Shown piece by piece: positions 49,087 through 57,405 of a DNA stretch of 64,000 bases (within the stretch, counting starts at the first letter, position 1; each line of letters opens with the position of its first letter). The stretch lies in assembly GCF_018398425.1 (NCBI RefSeq), contig NZ_JADPMV010000001.1, positions 1,364,001-1,428,000 on the forward strand, written 5' to 3'. The stretch comes from Pseudomonas lalucatii (GTDB lineage: Bacteria; Pseudomonadota; Gammaproteobacteria; Pseudomonadales; Pseudomonadaceae). The translations under genes were made by a program, and so were the position numbers. The notes beneath the pieces were generated by a model that ran no database searches, had not been told where the DNA came from, and was given only the letters and a program-made list of their open reading frames with translations.

Positions 49087-49925
49087 AGCCCTCGCCCATG
49101 AATCGCAACGTACGTGTCCTGCCGGCGCAGAGCGGGCAGCTGGAGCTGTTTCGTGCCCTGCCGGGCGATCTGGCGCCGCGCGACGCCCAGGACCTGATGG
49201 CGCACCCGTTCTTCTCCCTGGCCAAGTCGCGCCGTACCGTGCCCATCGACTTTCGCTCGGGCGAGGTGAGGGTGCGCGTGGAGGGCACCCTGGAGCATGG
49301 CATCGCCACCATCTGGGATGCCGACATCCTGATCTGGGCGGCCAGCCAGCTGGTCGAGGCGCGCGATGCAGGCATCCCCACCTCGCGGCTGATGCGCGCG
49401 ACGCCCTACCAGATCCTGCGCTTCATCGGCCGCGGCACCTCGCTGCGCGACTACCAGCGCCTGAAGGCCGCCCTGGATCGACTGCAGTCCACCAGCGTGG
49501 CCACCTCGCTTCGCGCGCCCAGCGGCCGACGCCTGCACCGCTTTTCCTGGATCAACGAGTGGAAGGAGCTGGCCGCGGCGGATGGCCGGCCGCTGGGCAT
49601 CGAACTGATCCTGCCGGACTGGTTCTACCGCGGGGTGCTGGATCAGGCCCTGGTGCTGACCATCGACCCGGCCTACTTCCGCCTCACCGGCGGCATCGAG
49701 CGCTGGCTGTACCGCCTGGTGCGCAAGCACGGCGGCAAGCAGAAGGGCGGCTGGCAGTTCGACTTTCGCCACCTGTACCGCAAGTCGGGGAGCTCGGCGC
49801 GCTATTCGGACTTCGCCAAGGATCTGCGCGCGCTGGTCGTTCGTCAGTCACTGCCGGGGTATCGCCTGGAGGTTGTGCGCCTGTGTCCCTCGACCGAACT
49901 GCTGAGCTTCCGGGCCTTGCCGTAG
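49083..49925 (+). CDS. repA: Replication initiator protein RepA (RPA type)
   Basis: The 280-residue product matches plasmid and ICE replication initiator A: HPFFSLAKSRRTVPIDFRSGEVRVRVEG, IATIWDADILIWAASQLVEARDAG, ATPYQILRFIGRGTS, YQRLKAALDRLQSTSVATSL and LYRLVRKHGGKQ. It should bind an origin and allow limited autonomous replication of the excised element. The start may be GTG 49083 (coupled by GTGA overlap) or ATG 49098; neither has a strong ribosome site. It is flanked by two repeat clusters that are candidate binding sites. Confidence 0.88.
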   Translation: MKPSPMNRNVRVLPAQSGQLELFRALPGDLAPRDAQDLMAHPFFSLAKSRRTVPIDFRSGEVRVRVEGTLEHGIATIWDADILIWAASQLVEARDAGIPTSRLMRATPYQILRFIGRGTSLRDYQRLKAALDRLQSTSVATSLRAPSGRRLHRFSWINEWKELAAADGRPLGIELILPDWFYRGVLDQALVLTIDPAYFRLTGGIERWLYRLVRKHGGKQKGGWQFDFRHLYRKSGSSARYSDFAKDLRALVVRQSLPGYRLEVVRLCPSTELLSFRALP

Positions 49926-49964
49926 ACGGCACGGGGATAACTTCGGGAAAAGCTGTGAATTCAG

Positions 49965-50028
49965 TCGTGCTATCAGGCGCAAGCGGACTCGTGCTATCGG
50001 GCGCATCACTATCGTGCCATCAGGCGCA
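49965..50028 (+). repeat. Three iteron-like direct repeats between repA and parA
   Basis: TCGTGCTATCAGGCGCA occurs at 49965, with single changes at 49989 (TATCGGG) and 50012 (GCCATCA). Spacings are 24 and 23 bases, close to two helical turns, so proteins would sit on one face of the DNA. An AT-rich tract with repeated TTAACT / CTAACTT (50070-50110) follows before parA. Candidate RepA iterons or a ParA/ParB-type centromere. Confidence 0.75.
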
Positions 50029-50169
50029 CAAACTCCTCTGCAGGCCACGGCTGGCGCGGCCTGCAGCCGCCCTTAACTTAACTAACTTAAAAGCTCTAAC
50101 TTGTTATTGGGGCAGGCCCCGGTTGTGGACAACGGTTAGATCCTGTCGCTTGCACGGGGAAATCTGGCC

Positions 50170-50808
50170 ATGATCCTCGCCCTGCTCAACCAGAAAGGCG
50201 GGGTCGGCAAGACCACCCTGGCCACCCACATCGCCGGCGAACTGGCCCTGCGCGGCCACAACGTCATCCTGCTCGATGCCGACCCGCAGGGCTCGGCCCT
50301 GGACTGGACGCAGCGACGCAGCCAGCAGGGCTTGCCCCGGCTGTTCAGCGCGGTCGGCCTGGCGCGGGAGACCTTGCACCAGGAGGCGCCGGAGCTGGCG
50401 CGCCGCGCCGACCACCTGATCATCGACGGGCCACCGCGCATCGCCGCCCTCGCCCGCTCGGCGTTGCTAGCCGCCGAGCGCGTGTTGATCCCGGTGCAGC
50501 CCAGCCCCTACGACCTGTGGGCCAGTGCGGAGATGGTCAACCTGATCCGCGAGGCGCAGCTGTTCAGGCCCACGCTGCGCGCGGCCTTCGCCATCAACCG
50601 CCGGGTCAGCACCACGGTGATCGGCCGCGAGGCGCGCGGCGCCTTGGCCGAGCAACCGCTGCCGGCGCTGCAGGCCGAGGTGCGTCAGCGCATCGTCTTC
50701 GCCGAGAGCGTGGCGGCCGGTCGCCTGGCCCGTGAACTGGCACCGGACAGCGCCGCCGCGCGCGAGGTCAGCCGCCTGGTCGACGAGCTGCTGGGGTGGT
50801 CAACATGA
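50170..50808 (+). CDS. parA: ParA-family partition ATPase
   Basis: This 212-residue deviant-Walker ATPase has NQKGGVGKTT at residues 7-16 with both lysines, LLDADPQGSALDW and HLIIDGPPR. It is a short form without N-terminal DNA-binding domain (type Ib-like), so it relies on a small partner for DNA recognition. It segregates the replicating element or keeps it stable in the host. The stop overlaps the next start (ATGA). The 244-base upstream region carries the three direct repeats, a likely partition site or operator. Confidence 0.93.
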   Translation: MILALLNQKGGVGKTTLATHIAGELALRGHNVILLDADPQGSALDWTQRRSQQGLPRLFSAVGLARETLHQEAPELARRADHLIIDGPPRIAALARSALLAAERVLIPVQPSPYDLWASAEMVNLIREAQLFRPTLRAAFAINRRVSTTVIGREARGALAEQPLPALQAEVRQRIVFAESVAAGRLARELAPDSAAAREVSRLVDELLGWST

Positions 50809-51047
50809 GTGGCAAGCGCATCGGTATCGGTGCACGTCCGCTGGCCGACCCGCAGGCCGAGGCCTGGATACGCCAAGGTGCCGCCGTCGACAGCGGCAAG
50901 GCCGCACGCTACACCGCGCGGCTGACGCTGGACGTGACGCCGGCACTGCGCACGCGGATCAAGCTGGCGGCGTTCAATCGCGGCGTAACGGTGGCGCAGT
51001 TGCTGCGCGAGGTGCTGGAGCGGGAATACCCGGAGGCCATGTCATGA
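50805..51047 (+). CDS. Small ParB/ParG-like partition partner
   Basis: The 80-residue basic protein ends in a ribbon-helix-helix-like fold (ARLTLDVTPALRTRIKLAAFNRGVTVAQLLREVLEREYPEAM), the type found in the small DNA-binding partners of short ParA proteins. It should bind the centromere repeats and stimulate ParA. ATG 50805 overlaps the parA stop by four bases, and its own stop overlaps traF likewise. The call is by fold and position. Confidence 0.8.
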   Translation: MSGKRIGIGARPLADPQAEAWIRQGAAVDSGKAARYTARLTLDVTPALRTRIKLAAFNRGVTVAQLLREVLEREYPEAMS

Positions 51048-51568
51048 GGCTGGGCACTCGCTGTGCGCGCTGGCCTCTGGCCCTGGCAGCCGGCGGCCTA
51101 GTTGCACTGGGCTGGGCGGCGCTCGCGAAGTCGCCGCCATGGCTGGTCTACAACGCCTCCGACAGCGCGCCCATCGGCTGGTACCGCATTACGCCAACCA
51201 GCTCGGCTTCAGCGGACGATCTGCTGCTGATTCATCTACCACCGGAGGCCATGACACTGGCGGCACGGCGTGGCTACCTGCCGGCGAACGTGCCGCTGCT
51301 GAAGACGATGGCGGCAGCGGCGCCGCAGCACGTGTGCGTGCAGGGCAATCAGGTGCGCATCGATGGCGAGCTGGTGGCCAGGCGTTTGCGACGAGATCGA
51401 CAGGGTCGCGCGCTGCCAGCCTGGACAGGTTGCCGGCGCCTGGTTGGCGATGAACTGTTCATGCTTGGCAGCCACCCGGAGTCGTTCGACAGCCGCTACT
51501 TCGGCCCGGTGTCTGTCGACGCGGTGATCGGCCGGGCGCAGCTCTTGTGGCAGGAGTCGCGTCGATGA
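51044..51568 (+). CDS. traF: TraF-type conjugal transfer signal peptidase (S26)
   Basis: The 174-residue product has an N-terminal TM segment (WPLALAAGGLVALGWAALA) and the S26C/TraF pattern: catalytic Ser in NASDSAPIGWYRI, the lysine segment LLKTMAAAAPQHVCVQ and the late FMLGSHPESFDSRYFGPV box. In IncP-like systems TraF processes the pilin TrbC into its cyclic form. No trbC or other Trb gene is in the window, so the enzyme has no visible substrate here. Coupled to the preceding ParB-like gene by ATGA. Confidence 0.88.
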   Translation: MRLGTRCARWPLALAAGGLVALGWAALAKSPPWLVYNASDSAPIGWYRITPTSSASADDLLLIHLPPEAMTLAARRGYLPANVPLLKTMAAAAPQHVCVQGNQVRIDGELVARRLRRDRQGRALPAWTGCRRLVGDELFMLGSHPESFDSRYFGPVSVDAVIGRAQLLWQESRR

Positions 51569-51918
51569 GCCAGTCGCTTTCGCGTCGATCCGCCTGCCGG
51601 CTTTGTGTGCTCGGCATACGCAATCGCGCGCCGCCACTCTCTCGGCAGAACTGCCCTTGCCCACCGGGTCGGACACTCGTCGGCACGCAACCTGATCACC
51701 CTGATCAAACACCCGGGACAGGCCAAGGCAGAGGAAAAGCGGAGGGCAAGATAAAAGGGGGCGGCACTTCGTGGCCCTGGAAAGCAGTCTGCACGGGGGT
51801 TGGAGACGGCACAGAGCCTGTTTTTCAAGGTGCCGCGATCGTGTTCAGCCCGCATCACCACTGGCCTACGAGCGTGCCTGGCACGCCGCACTGCGATCAA
51901 CTTGGAGGAGTCATCAGC
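51569..51918 (+). other. Gene-free stretch before the relaxase, candidate oriT
   Basis: The frame stays open here but with unlikely composition, and a good ribosome site (GGAGG) sits only at its end. It contains the imperfect hairpin GGGC..CAC / GTGGCCC (51759-51777) next to an A-rich stretch. Transfer origins commonly lie beside the relaxase gene, so this is the natural place to look; no known nic sequence was recognised. Confidence 0.35.
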
Positions 51919-53868
51919 ATGAGCAAGGAACGCGATCAGCATGGCGAAGAACGCTTTCGTCCCCGACCGGGGGCGCCGAAGCAACGCAGTCAGACCTATA
52001 TCAACCAGGTGTTGCGCCAGGCGAACAAGGCCGGTACCGGCAAGCCGCGCAAGGCGGGCCACCAGCCCGGCGCCCGTCTCGGCCGCGGGCATGTCGCCGC
52101 CCGCTTCAGCGCGCAGCAACTGTCGCCCAATGCCCGCCGCGTCACCATCAAGACCCGTCTGGTCAACCTGCGCCAGGCGGGTAAGCGCTCGACTGCCAGC
52201 CACCTGCGCTACATCGAGCGCGACGGCGTCAGTCGCGAGGGCGATCCGGGCCAGGCCTACGGCCCGCTGACCGACCAGGCCGACGTCGAAGCCTTCGAGG
52301 AGCGGGGCCGGGAAGACCGCCACCAGTTCCGCTTCATCGTCTCGCCCGAGGACGCCGAGCAACTCGACGACCTGCGCACCTACACCCGCCATCTGATGAG
52401 CCGCATGGAGGCCGACCTGGGCACCCGTCTCGACTGGGTGGCGGTGGATCACTGGAACACCGACAACCCGCACACCCACATCGTCCTGCGCGGCAAGGAC
52501 GATACCGGCAAGGACCTGGTGATCGCCCGCGACTACATCGCCGAGGGCATGCGTAACCGCGCCGCCGAACTGGCCACGGAGTGGCTCGGCCCGCGCACCG
52601 AACTGGAGATCCAGCAGGGCCTGCAACGCGAGGTGCAGCAGGAGCGCTTCACCAGCCTGGATCGCACCCTGCTGCGCGCACGCCAAGCCGGCGTATTGAG
52701 CCTGAAGATGCTCGCCAGCCATCCGCGCCGGCAGCTGCTGATCGGTCGCCTGCAGCACCTGCAGCGGCTGGATCTGGCCCATGAAGTTCGACCGGGACAA
52801 TGGCTCATGCATGACGACACCGAGGCGACCCTACGGGCCCTAGGTGAACGCGGCGATATCGTGCGTACGCTGCAGCGCGCCATGGGCGGTACGCAGCGCG
52901 AGCTGGCGGTCTTCGAGCCGAATGGAAACAGATCCGAGGTGATCGGCCGGGTGGTGGCCAAGGGGCTGGCCGATGAACTGCACGACCGTGGTTACCTGGT
53001 GGTCGATGGTCTCGACGGCAAGGCCTACTACCTGGCCCTGCCGGCCCGCACGGAGCTGGCCGACTACCCCATCGGTGCAGTGGTCGAGGCGCGCAGTCTG
53101 AGCGAGCCGCGCACCGTGGATCGCGCTATTGCTGCACTGGCGGTGAACGGTATTTACCGCAGCGACCGGCACTTGGCACTGGCCAAGTCGCAGGCCAGCG
53201 AGGGGCATACCCCAGAGGCCCTGGTCGAACGCCATGTGCGGCGCTTGGAAGCCTTGCGCCGGGCCGGGATCGTCGAGCGGCTGGCCGAGGGCGTTTGGCG
53301 CGTGCCGACCGACCTGCCGGAACGGGGCCGGCAACACGACGCCCGCCGCCTCGGCGAGGTCGCGGTCGAACTGCGTACGCCCTTGCCAGTGGAGCGGCAG
53401 GTGCGTGCTGTCGGTGCGACCTGGCTGGACCAGCAGTTGCTTGGCGGCAGTCTGGTACTGAATGACAAGGGCTTCGGCGCCGAGGTGCGTGAAGCCTTGA
53501 GGCAGCGTGCCGACTTCCTGGTGGAACTGGGCCTGGCCGAGCGCCAGGATCAACGCGTCGTGCTGGCACGCAACCTGCTGGCCACCCTGCGTGGGCGCGA
53601 GCTGACGACGGCGGCACGGCAGATCTCGAGCCAGACGGGGATGCAGTACCGCCCCCTGGTTGAGGGCGAACGGGTCAGCGGGGTCTACCGGCGCAGCGTA
53701 CAACTGGCCAGTGGGCGTTTCGCAATGCTCGACGACGGAGTTGGTTTCAGCCTGGTGCCCTGGAAGCCGGTGATCGAGCCAAAGCTCGGACAGCGCCTGT
53801 CCGCCGTGGTGCATGGCCACGGCGTGTCCTGGCAACTGGGCCGCCAGCGCGGGCCGGCGATTGGCTGA
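51919..53868 (+). CDS. rlxS: VirD2/RlxS-type relaxase
   Basis: The 649-residue product has a relaxase domain in the first half, with the candidate catalytic tyrosine segment SHLRYIERDGVSREGDPG, the FIVSPEDAEQLDDLRTYTRHLM segment, and the metal-binding motif DHWNTDNPHTHIVLRGKDD (HxH). The second half is a DUF3363-like helical region. It nicks and pilots DNA at the transfer origin. ATG 51919 is chosen for GGAGGAG upstream and a normal composition from there. It is the last gene of the alpA-repA-parA-parB-traF-rlxS block, an order known from Tn4371-family elements. Confidence 0.87.
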   Translation: MSKERDQHGEERFRPRPGAPKQRSQTYINQVLRQANKAGTGKPRKAGHQPGARLGRGHVAARFSAQQLSPNARRVTIKTRLVNLRQAGKRSTASHLRYIERDGVSREGDPGQAYGPLTDQADVEAFEERGREDRHQFRFIVSPEDAEQLDDLRTYTRHLMSRMEADLGTRLDWVAVDHWNTDNPHTHIVLRGKDDTGKDLVIARDYIAEGMRNRAAELATEWLGPRTELEIQQGLQREVQQERFTSLDRTLLRARQAGVLSLKMLASHPRRQLLIGRLQHLQRLDLAHEVRPGQWLMHDDTEATLRALGERGDIVRTLQRAMGGTQRELAVFEPNGNRSEVIGRVVAKGLADELHDRGYLVVDGLDGKAYYLALPARTELADYPIGAVVEARSLSEPRTVDRAIAALAVNGIYRSDRHLALAKSQASEGHTPEALVERHVRRLEALRRAGIVERLAEGVWRVPTDLPERGRQHDARRLGEVAVELRTPLPVERQVRAVGATWLDQQLLGGSLVLNDKGFGAEVREALRQRADFLVELGLAERQDQRVVLARNLLATLRGRELTTAARQISSQTGMQYRPLVEGERVSGVYRRSVQLASGRFAMLDDGVGFSLVPWKPVIEPKLGQRLSAVVHGHGVSWQLGRQRGPAIG

Positions 53869-53885
53869 GCAGCCGGAGTTCACGC

Positions 53886-54740
53886 TTACACCAGTGCCGG
53901 CTCCTGCTGCAGCCACTGCTCGAAGGTCTGGCTCTGCGGCCGCCCCTCCTTCGCCGCGTAGTAAACCAGGCGCAGGTGGCGATCCTCGTCGATGGTCAGG
54001 GTGGTGTGCTCGAAGTCGACCGGGCCGATACCCTCGATGTGCAGGTGACGAACACCTTGGCAGGGGCCGTGGATGTCCTGCTGCCGCCACCAGGCCTTGA
54101 AGTCGGGCGAGGCCTTCTCCAGGTCCTTCACCAGGGCGACGATGTCCGGGTCCTGGGTCGCGCGCACAAAGTCGCGGCGAAAGCTCGAGAGGATCTGCAG
54201 CGCCTGCTCTTCCCAGGGGTTGAACAGCTCGCGCATGGGCTGCGCAGTGAACAGCAGCCACAGCAGGTTGCGCCGCTCCGCCGGCTGCGCCGAAAAACCG
54301 AAGAGCCGATCCGCCGCGGCGTTCCAGGCCAGCACATCCCAACGCAGGTTGAGCACGTAGGCCGGCCGTGACGGCAGGTCGCCCATCAGCCGGTGGATCA
54401 GCGGCGGCACCACGCACCAGGTGCGCCCCGGCTCTGGCGGCAAGCGCTGGTGGGCCAACAGGAACAGGTGCCGGCGCTCGGTCGCGTCCAGCTTGAGCGT
54501 GCGCGAGAGGTTGTCGAGGAAGCTGGCGGACACGCTGATGTCCCGCCCCTGTTCCAGCCAGGTGTACCAGGACAGCCCCACCCCCGCCAAAGCGGCGACC
54601 TCCTCACGGCGCAGCCCCGGTGTGCGCCGCCGACTGCCGGCGGGCAACCCCACCTTTTCCGGCGAGATGCGCTCACGACGGCTGCGCAGGAACTCGGCCA
54701 GCTCCGTCCGGGTGCGCTCGAGTGTGCGCGATGCGCTCAT
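53886..54740 (-). CDS. XRE-family regulator with MmyB-like ligand domain
   Basis: The 284-residue product has an N-terminal helix-turn-helix (RTELAEFLRSRRERISPEKVGLP ... RTPGLRREEVAALAGVGLSWYTWLEQGRDISVSASFLDNLSRTL) and a C-terminal MmyB-type PAS-like domain (PAYVLNLRWDVLAWNAAADRLFG) that binds fatty-acid-like ligands in related proteins. ATG 54740 has GGAGG upstream. It is divergent from an MFS transporter gene at 54889, the classic layout of a local regulator with its efflux target. Its stop is 17 bases from the convergent relaxase stop, an abrupt junction. Confidence 0.88.
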   Translation of the reverse strand: MSASRTLERTRTELAEFLRSRRERISPEKVGLPAGSRRRTPGLRREEVAALAGVGLSWYTWLEQGRDISVSASFLDNLSRTLKLDATERRHLFLLAHQRLPPEPGRTWCVVPPLIHRLMGDLPSRPAYVLNLRWDVLAWNAAADRLFGFSAQPAERRNLLWLLFTAQPMRELFNPWEEQALQILSSFRRDFVRATQDPDIVALVKDLEKASPDFKAWWRQQDIHGPCQGVRHLHIEGIGPVDFEHTTLTIDEDRHLRLVYYAAKEGRPQSQTFEQWLQQEPALV

Positions 54741-54888
54741 CCGATTACCTCCAGTAACAGCATAAACAGTCAAATTGTAACCCTCATATAACCAAAGAAG
54801 AATAGCCCTCCCAAGCCGCAGAGACTTGTACCAGACGCTACAGCCTTCAGCTGTTCCACCCACGCGCCGCCCTGGAGCGCAAGCGAGC

Positions 54889-56094
54889 ATGAGCATGCAC
54901 ACACCCAAGCAATCCCCCATCTACCTGATAGCGCTGGGGGCCTTCGCCCTCGGCATGGCCTCCTATGTCACCGCCGGGTTGATTCCGCTGATCGAGGCCT
55001 CGTTCGCCGTCTCCGTCGCGGTGGCCGCGCAACTGGTCACCGCCTTCACCCTGGCCTACGGCCTGGGTTCGCCGATCTTCGTTGCCCTGACCCCGGCCCA
55101 TCGCCAGCGCGCCGGCTTGTTGCTGGCCCTGGGCCTGTTCGTCATCGCCAACGCCGCCAGCGCGCTGGCCGAGAGCTTCACCGCGCTGATGGTCTGGCGC
55201 GCCATCGCCGGTATCGGCGCCGGCGTCTACCTGGCCATGGGCATCGGCGCCTCGACGGCGGTGTCCACCCCGGAACGCCGCGGCCAGGCCATCGCCATCA
55301 TCATGGGCGGCATGGCCAGCGGCGTGGTACTGGGCGTGCCGCTCAGCCTGCTGATCGCCGAGCAGTTGGGCTGGCAGGCTGCCCTGTGGCTGGTCACCGG
55401 GCTCGGGTTATTGGCCCTTTTCGGCCTGTTGCTGAAACTCCCGGCGCTGCCGGCGGCCACCGCCAGCACGTTGAGCCAGAAGCTGACGATCCTCGGCGAC
55501 GGCCATGTGCTGGTGATCCTGTTGGTGTCGCTGCTGGCGGCCATCGCCAGCCTGGGCATGTACACCTTCATCGCCCCGCTGCTGGCCGACCCGGCCTATG
55601 GCGCGGTGCGCTCGGTCACCCCCTACCTGTGGGTCTGGGGGATCGGCGGCGTACTGGGCAGCTTCCTGATCGGCCCACTAGTGGACCGCATCAAGGGCCC
55701 GGTGCTGACCTTCGCCATCATGCTGATCCTCGCCGTGTCGCTCTTCCTGCTGCCGCTGACGGCGGCCCTCAGCACCTGGCTGGTGATGCTGCCCATCGCC
55801 CTGTGGGGTGCCGTCGGCTGGGCCCTGCAGGTGCCGCAGAACAACGAGCTGATCCTCGCGCGCCAGGCCCAGGGCGACGGCAACCTGGCCATCGCCCTGA
55901 ACGAATCGGCGCTCTACCTGGGCAGCGCCATCGGCGCCGCGGCCGGCGGCTTCGTCCTGCTGTTGCAAATGCCCACCTGGACCCTGGCGGTCAGCGCCGG
56001 CGGCGTGGCCGCCCTCGGTGCCCTGCTGCAACTCGTCAACCTGCGTCGTCAGCCGGGCTGGACAGGCGACGTGCAAGCCGAACCTTACAACTGA
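54889..56094 (+). CDS. MFS transporter, drug-efflux type (DHA1 family)
   Basis: The 401-residue product has 12 predicted membrane segments. Motifs include SYVTAGLIPLIEASF near the start, MVWRAIAGIGAGVYLAMGIGASTAVSTPERRGQAIAIIMGG (motif A/B-like) and VLGVPLSLLIAEQLGWQAALW (motif C-like, typical of exporters). It probably exports a sugar or small drug, like AraJ/YdhP relatives; the substrate is unknown. ATG 54889 with GGAG 11 bases ahead is the preferred start. Likely controlled by the divergent XRE regulator; the LysR gene follows after 22 bases. Confidence 0.87.
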   Translation: MSMHTPKQSPIYLIALGAFALGMASYVTAGLIPLIEASFAVSVAVAAQLVTAFTLAYGLGSPIFVALTPAHRQRAGLLLALGLFVIANAASALAESFTALMVWRAIAGIGAGVYLAMGIGASTAVSTPERRGQAIAIIMGGMASGVVLGVPLSLLIAEQLGWQAALWLVTGLGLLALFGLLLKLPALPAATASTLSQKLTILGDGHVLVILLVSLLAAIASLGMYTFIAPLLADPAYGAVRSVTPYLWVWGIGGVLGSFLIGPLVDRIKGPVLTFAIMLILAVSLFLLPLTAALSTWLVMLPIALWGAVGWALQVPQNNELILARQAQGDGNLAIALNESALYLGSAIGAAAGGFVLLLQMPTWTLAVSAGGVAALGALLQLVNLRRQPGWTGDVQAEPYN

Positions 56095-56116
56095 TTCATC
56101 GCCAGGAGGTGTGGGC

Positions 56117-57043
56117 ATGGAGTTGCGCCATCTTCGTTGTTTCATCGCCGTCGCCGAGGAGCTGCACTTCGCCCGGGCGGCCGCGCGCCTGCATATCGAA
56201 CAGTCGCCGCTGTCCAGGATCATCAAGGAACTGGAGTACCGCCTGGGCGTGCAGCTGTTCGAGCGCACCACGCGGCGCACGCGCCTGACCTGGGCCGGCC
56301 AGGTGCTGTTGGCGGAGGCCCGTCGGGTGCTGACCGTGGTCGACCAGGCCAAGGCCAGCGTCAAGAGTGCCGCGGCCGGCTACCGCGGGCGCATCCGCGT
56401 CGCCCTGTCCGACGGCATCCCGCAGGCACGCCTGGTCGCCCTGCTCGCCAAGTGCCGCGAGGAGGAGCCCGAGGTAGAGATTTGCCTGGCGGAGGTCAGC
56501 TTCAGCGAGCTGGTCAGAGGGCTGAACGACGGGCTGTTCGACATCGGCCTGGCCCAATCCGCCGAAGTCGACGACGGCCTGGTGGCCGAGCCGGTCTGGT
56601 TCGATCCACTGGTGGTGGCGGTACCGGCCCGCCATCCCCTGCTGAGCTATCGGCAGGTGCCGCTCGACGAGGTGGTGCGTTATCCCTTGGTGCTCTGCGA
56701 TCCCCAGGTCTGCGAAGGCTTCTGGCAGCAACTGCAGCACGTGCTGGGCTCTGTGAATACCCGCCTGACCATCGCCGATCGCGTACCGACCCTGGACCTG
56801 ATGATGGCGCTGGTGGCGGCGGGCTACGGGCTGGGCTTCTCCAGCCTGGCCAAGATCACCGGGCTCAACAATCCCGACGTAGTGGCCCGGCCGCTGGCCG
56901 GCTGCACCGCAATGCTGACCACCTACCTGGTGCGGCGTGAGGGCGAACTGTCCGAACAACTCACCCGGTTTATCGGGCGGCTGAGCCCGGCCGAGGAACG
57001 GGCACTGCTGCCCGCACAAACATCACGAGAGGAGATCGCTTGA
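56117..57043 (+). CDS. LysR-family regulator
   Basis: The 308-residue product has an N-terminal winged helix (MELRHLRCFIAVAEELHFARAAARLHIEQSPLSRIIKELEYRLGVQLFERTTRRTRLT) and a C-terminal periplasmic-binding-like effector domain (RIRVALSDGIPQARL ... GYGLGFSSLAKITG). AGGAGG is 7 bases before ATG 56117. A LysR gene called traR lies near traG in Tn4371-type elements, and the next gene here is an EexN lipoprotein, so this may be a leftover of the conjugation module. Alternatively it regulates the MFS gene. Confidence 0.85.
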   Translation: MELRHLRCFIAVAEELHFARAAARLHIEQSPLSRIIKELEYRLGVQLFERTTRRTRLTWAGQVLLAEARRVLTVVDQAKASVKSAAAGYRGRIRVALSDGIPQARLVALLAKCREEEPEVEICLAEVSFSELVRGLNDGLFDIGLAQSAEVDDGLVAEPVWFDPLVVAVPARHPLLSYRQVPLDEVVRYPLVLCDPQVCEGFWQQLQHVLGSVNTRLTIADRVPTLDLMMALVAAGYGLGFSSLAKITGLNNPDVVARPLAGCTAMLTTYLVRREGELSEQLTRFIGRLSPAEERALLPAQTSREEIA

Positions 57044-57321
57044 TGAACAAGATTTGGTTGCTACTGAGCGCGCTGCTGTTGAGCGCGTGCGAAAAGCCTA
57101 TGCCGTTCGAGTCGGCCGAATTTCTCGCCGAGAACCCCGAGCGTCTCAAGGAGCTGAACCTGCAGTGCCGGGCGGACCGTTCCAAGCTGGGCGACGCCCA
57201 ATGCAATGCAGTGGGCGACGCCCAACGCATACGCTTCATGGGCAAGGGCACACCCTACACCCCCTACCCCGTCACGTCCTTCTCAATACCCGCCCAGGCA
57301 CCGAAGGTGGAGGCCCGCTGA
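57043..57321 (+). CDS. eexN: EexN-family entry-exclusion lipoprotein
   Basis: The 92-residue product has a lipoprotein signal peptide IWLLLSALLLSACEK (lipobox LSAC) and the EexN pattern EFLAENPERLKELNLQCRADRSKLGDAQCNAVGDAQRIRFMG. EexN blocks redundant transfer of an element into cells that already carry it. It overlaps the LysR stop by one base (TGATG) with AGGAGA before the start. In intact elements it stands with trb genes; none are visible here, so it is either a remnant or protects the host cell from related elements. Confidence 0.88.
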   Translation: MNKIWLLLSALLLSACEKPMPFESAEFLAENPERLKELNLQCRADRSKLGDAQCNAVGDAQRIRFMGKGTPYTPYPVTSFSIPAQAPKVEAR

Positions 57322-57371
57322 GACCGCGATGAAGCAACCACTCTTTGATCCACAGATGCACGGGTGCTAGA

Positions 57372-57390
57372 TTTGACTCTACAGATCAAA
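57372..57390 (+). promoter_or_regulatory. Candidate operator of the Xre-RES pair
   Basis: TTTGA / TCAAA inverted repeat with 9-base spacer, 15 bases before the antitoxin start. A similar TTTGATCCACAGAT lies 28 bases upstream (57344), and TTGATC-17-TAGATT could be the promoter (57345-57373). Placement fits autorepression by the antitoxin. Confidence 0.45.
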
Positions 57391-57405
57391 ATTGAGGCAC
57401 CCGCC

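Noticed and set aside
51547..51918. Extended N-terminus of the relaxase (124 extra residues)
   Set aside because: Cys- and Pro-rich without similarity to relaxases; a clear GGAGG ribosome site precedes ATG 51919 instead.
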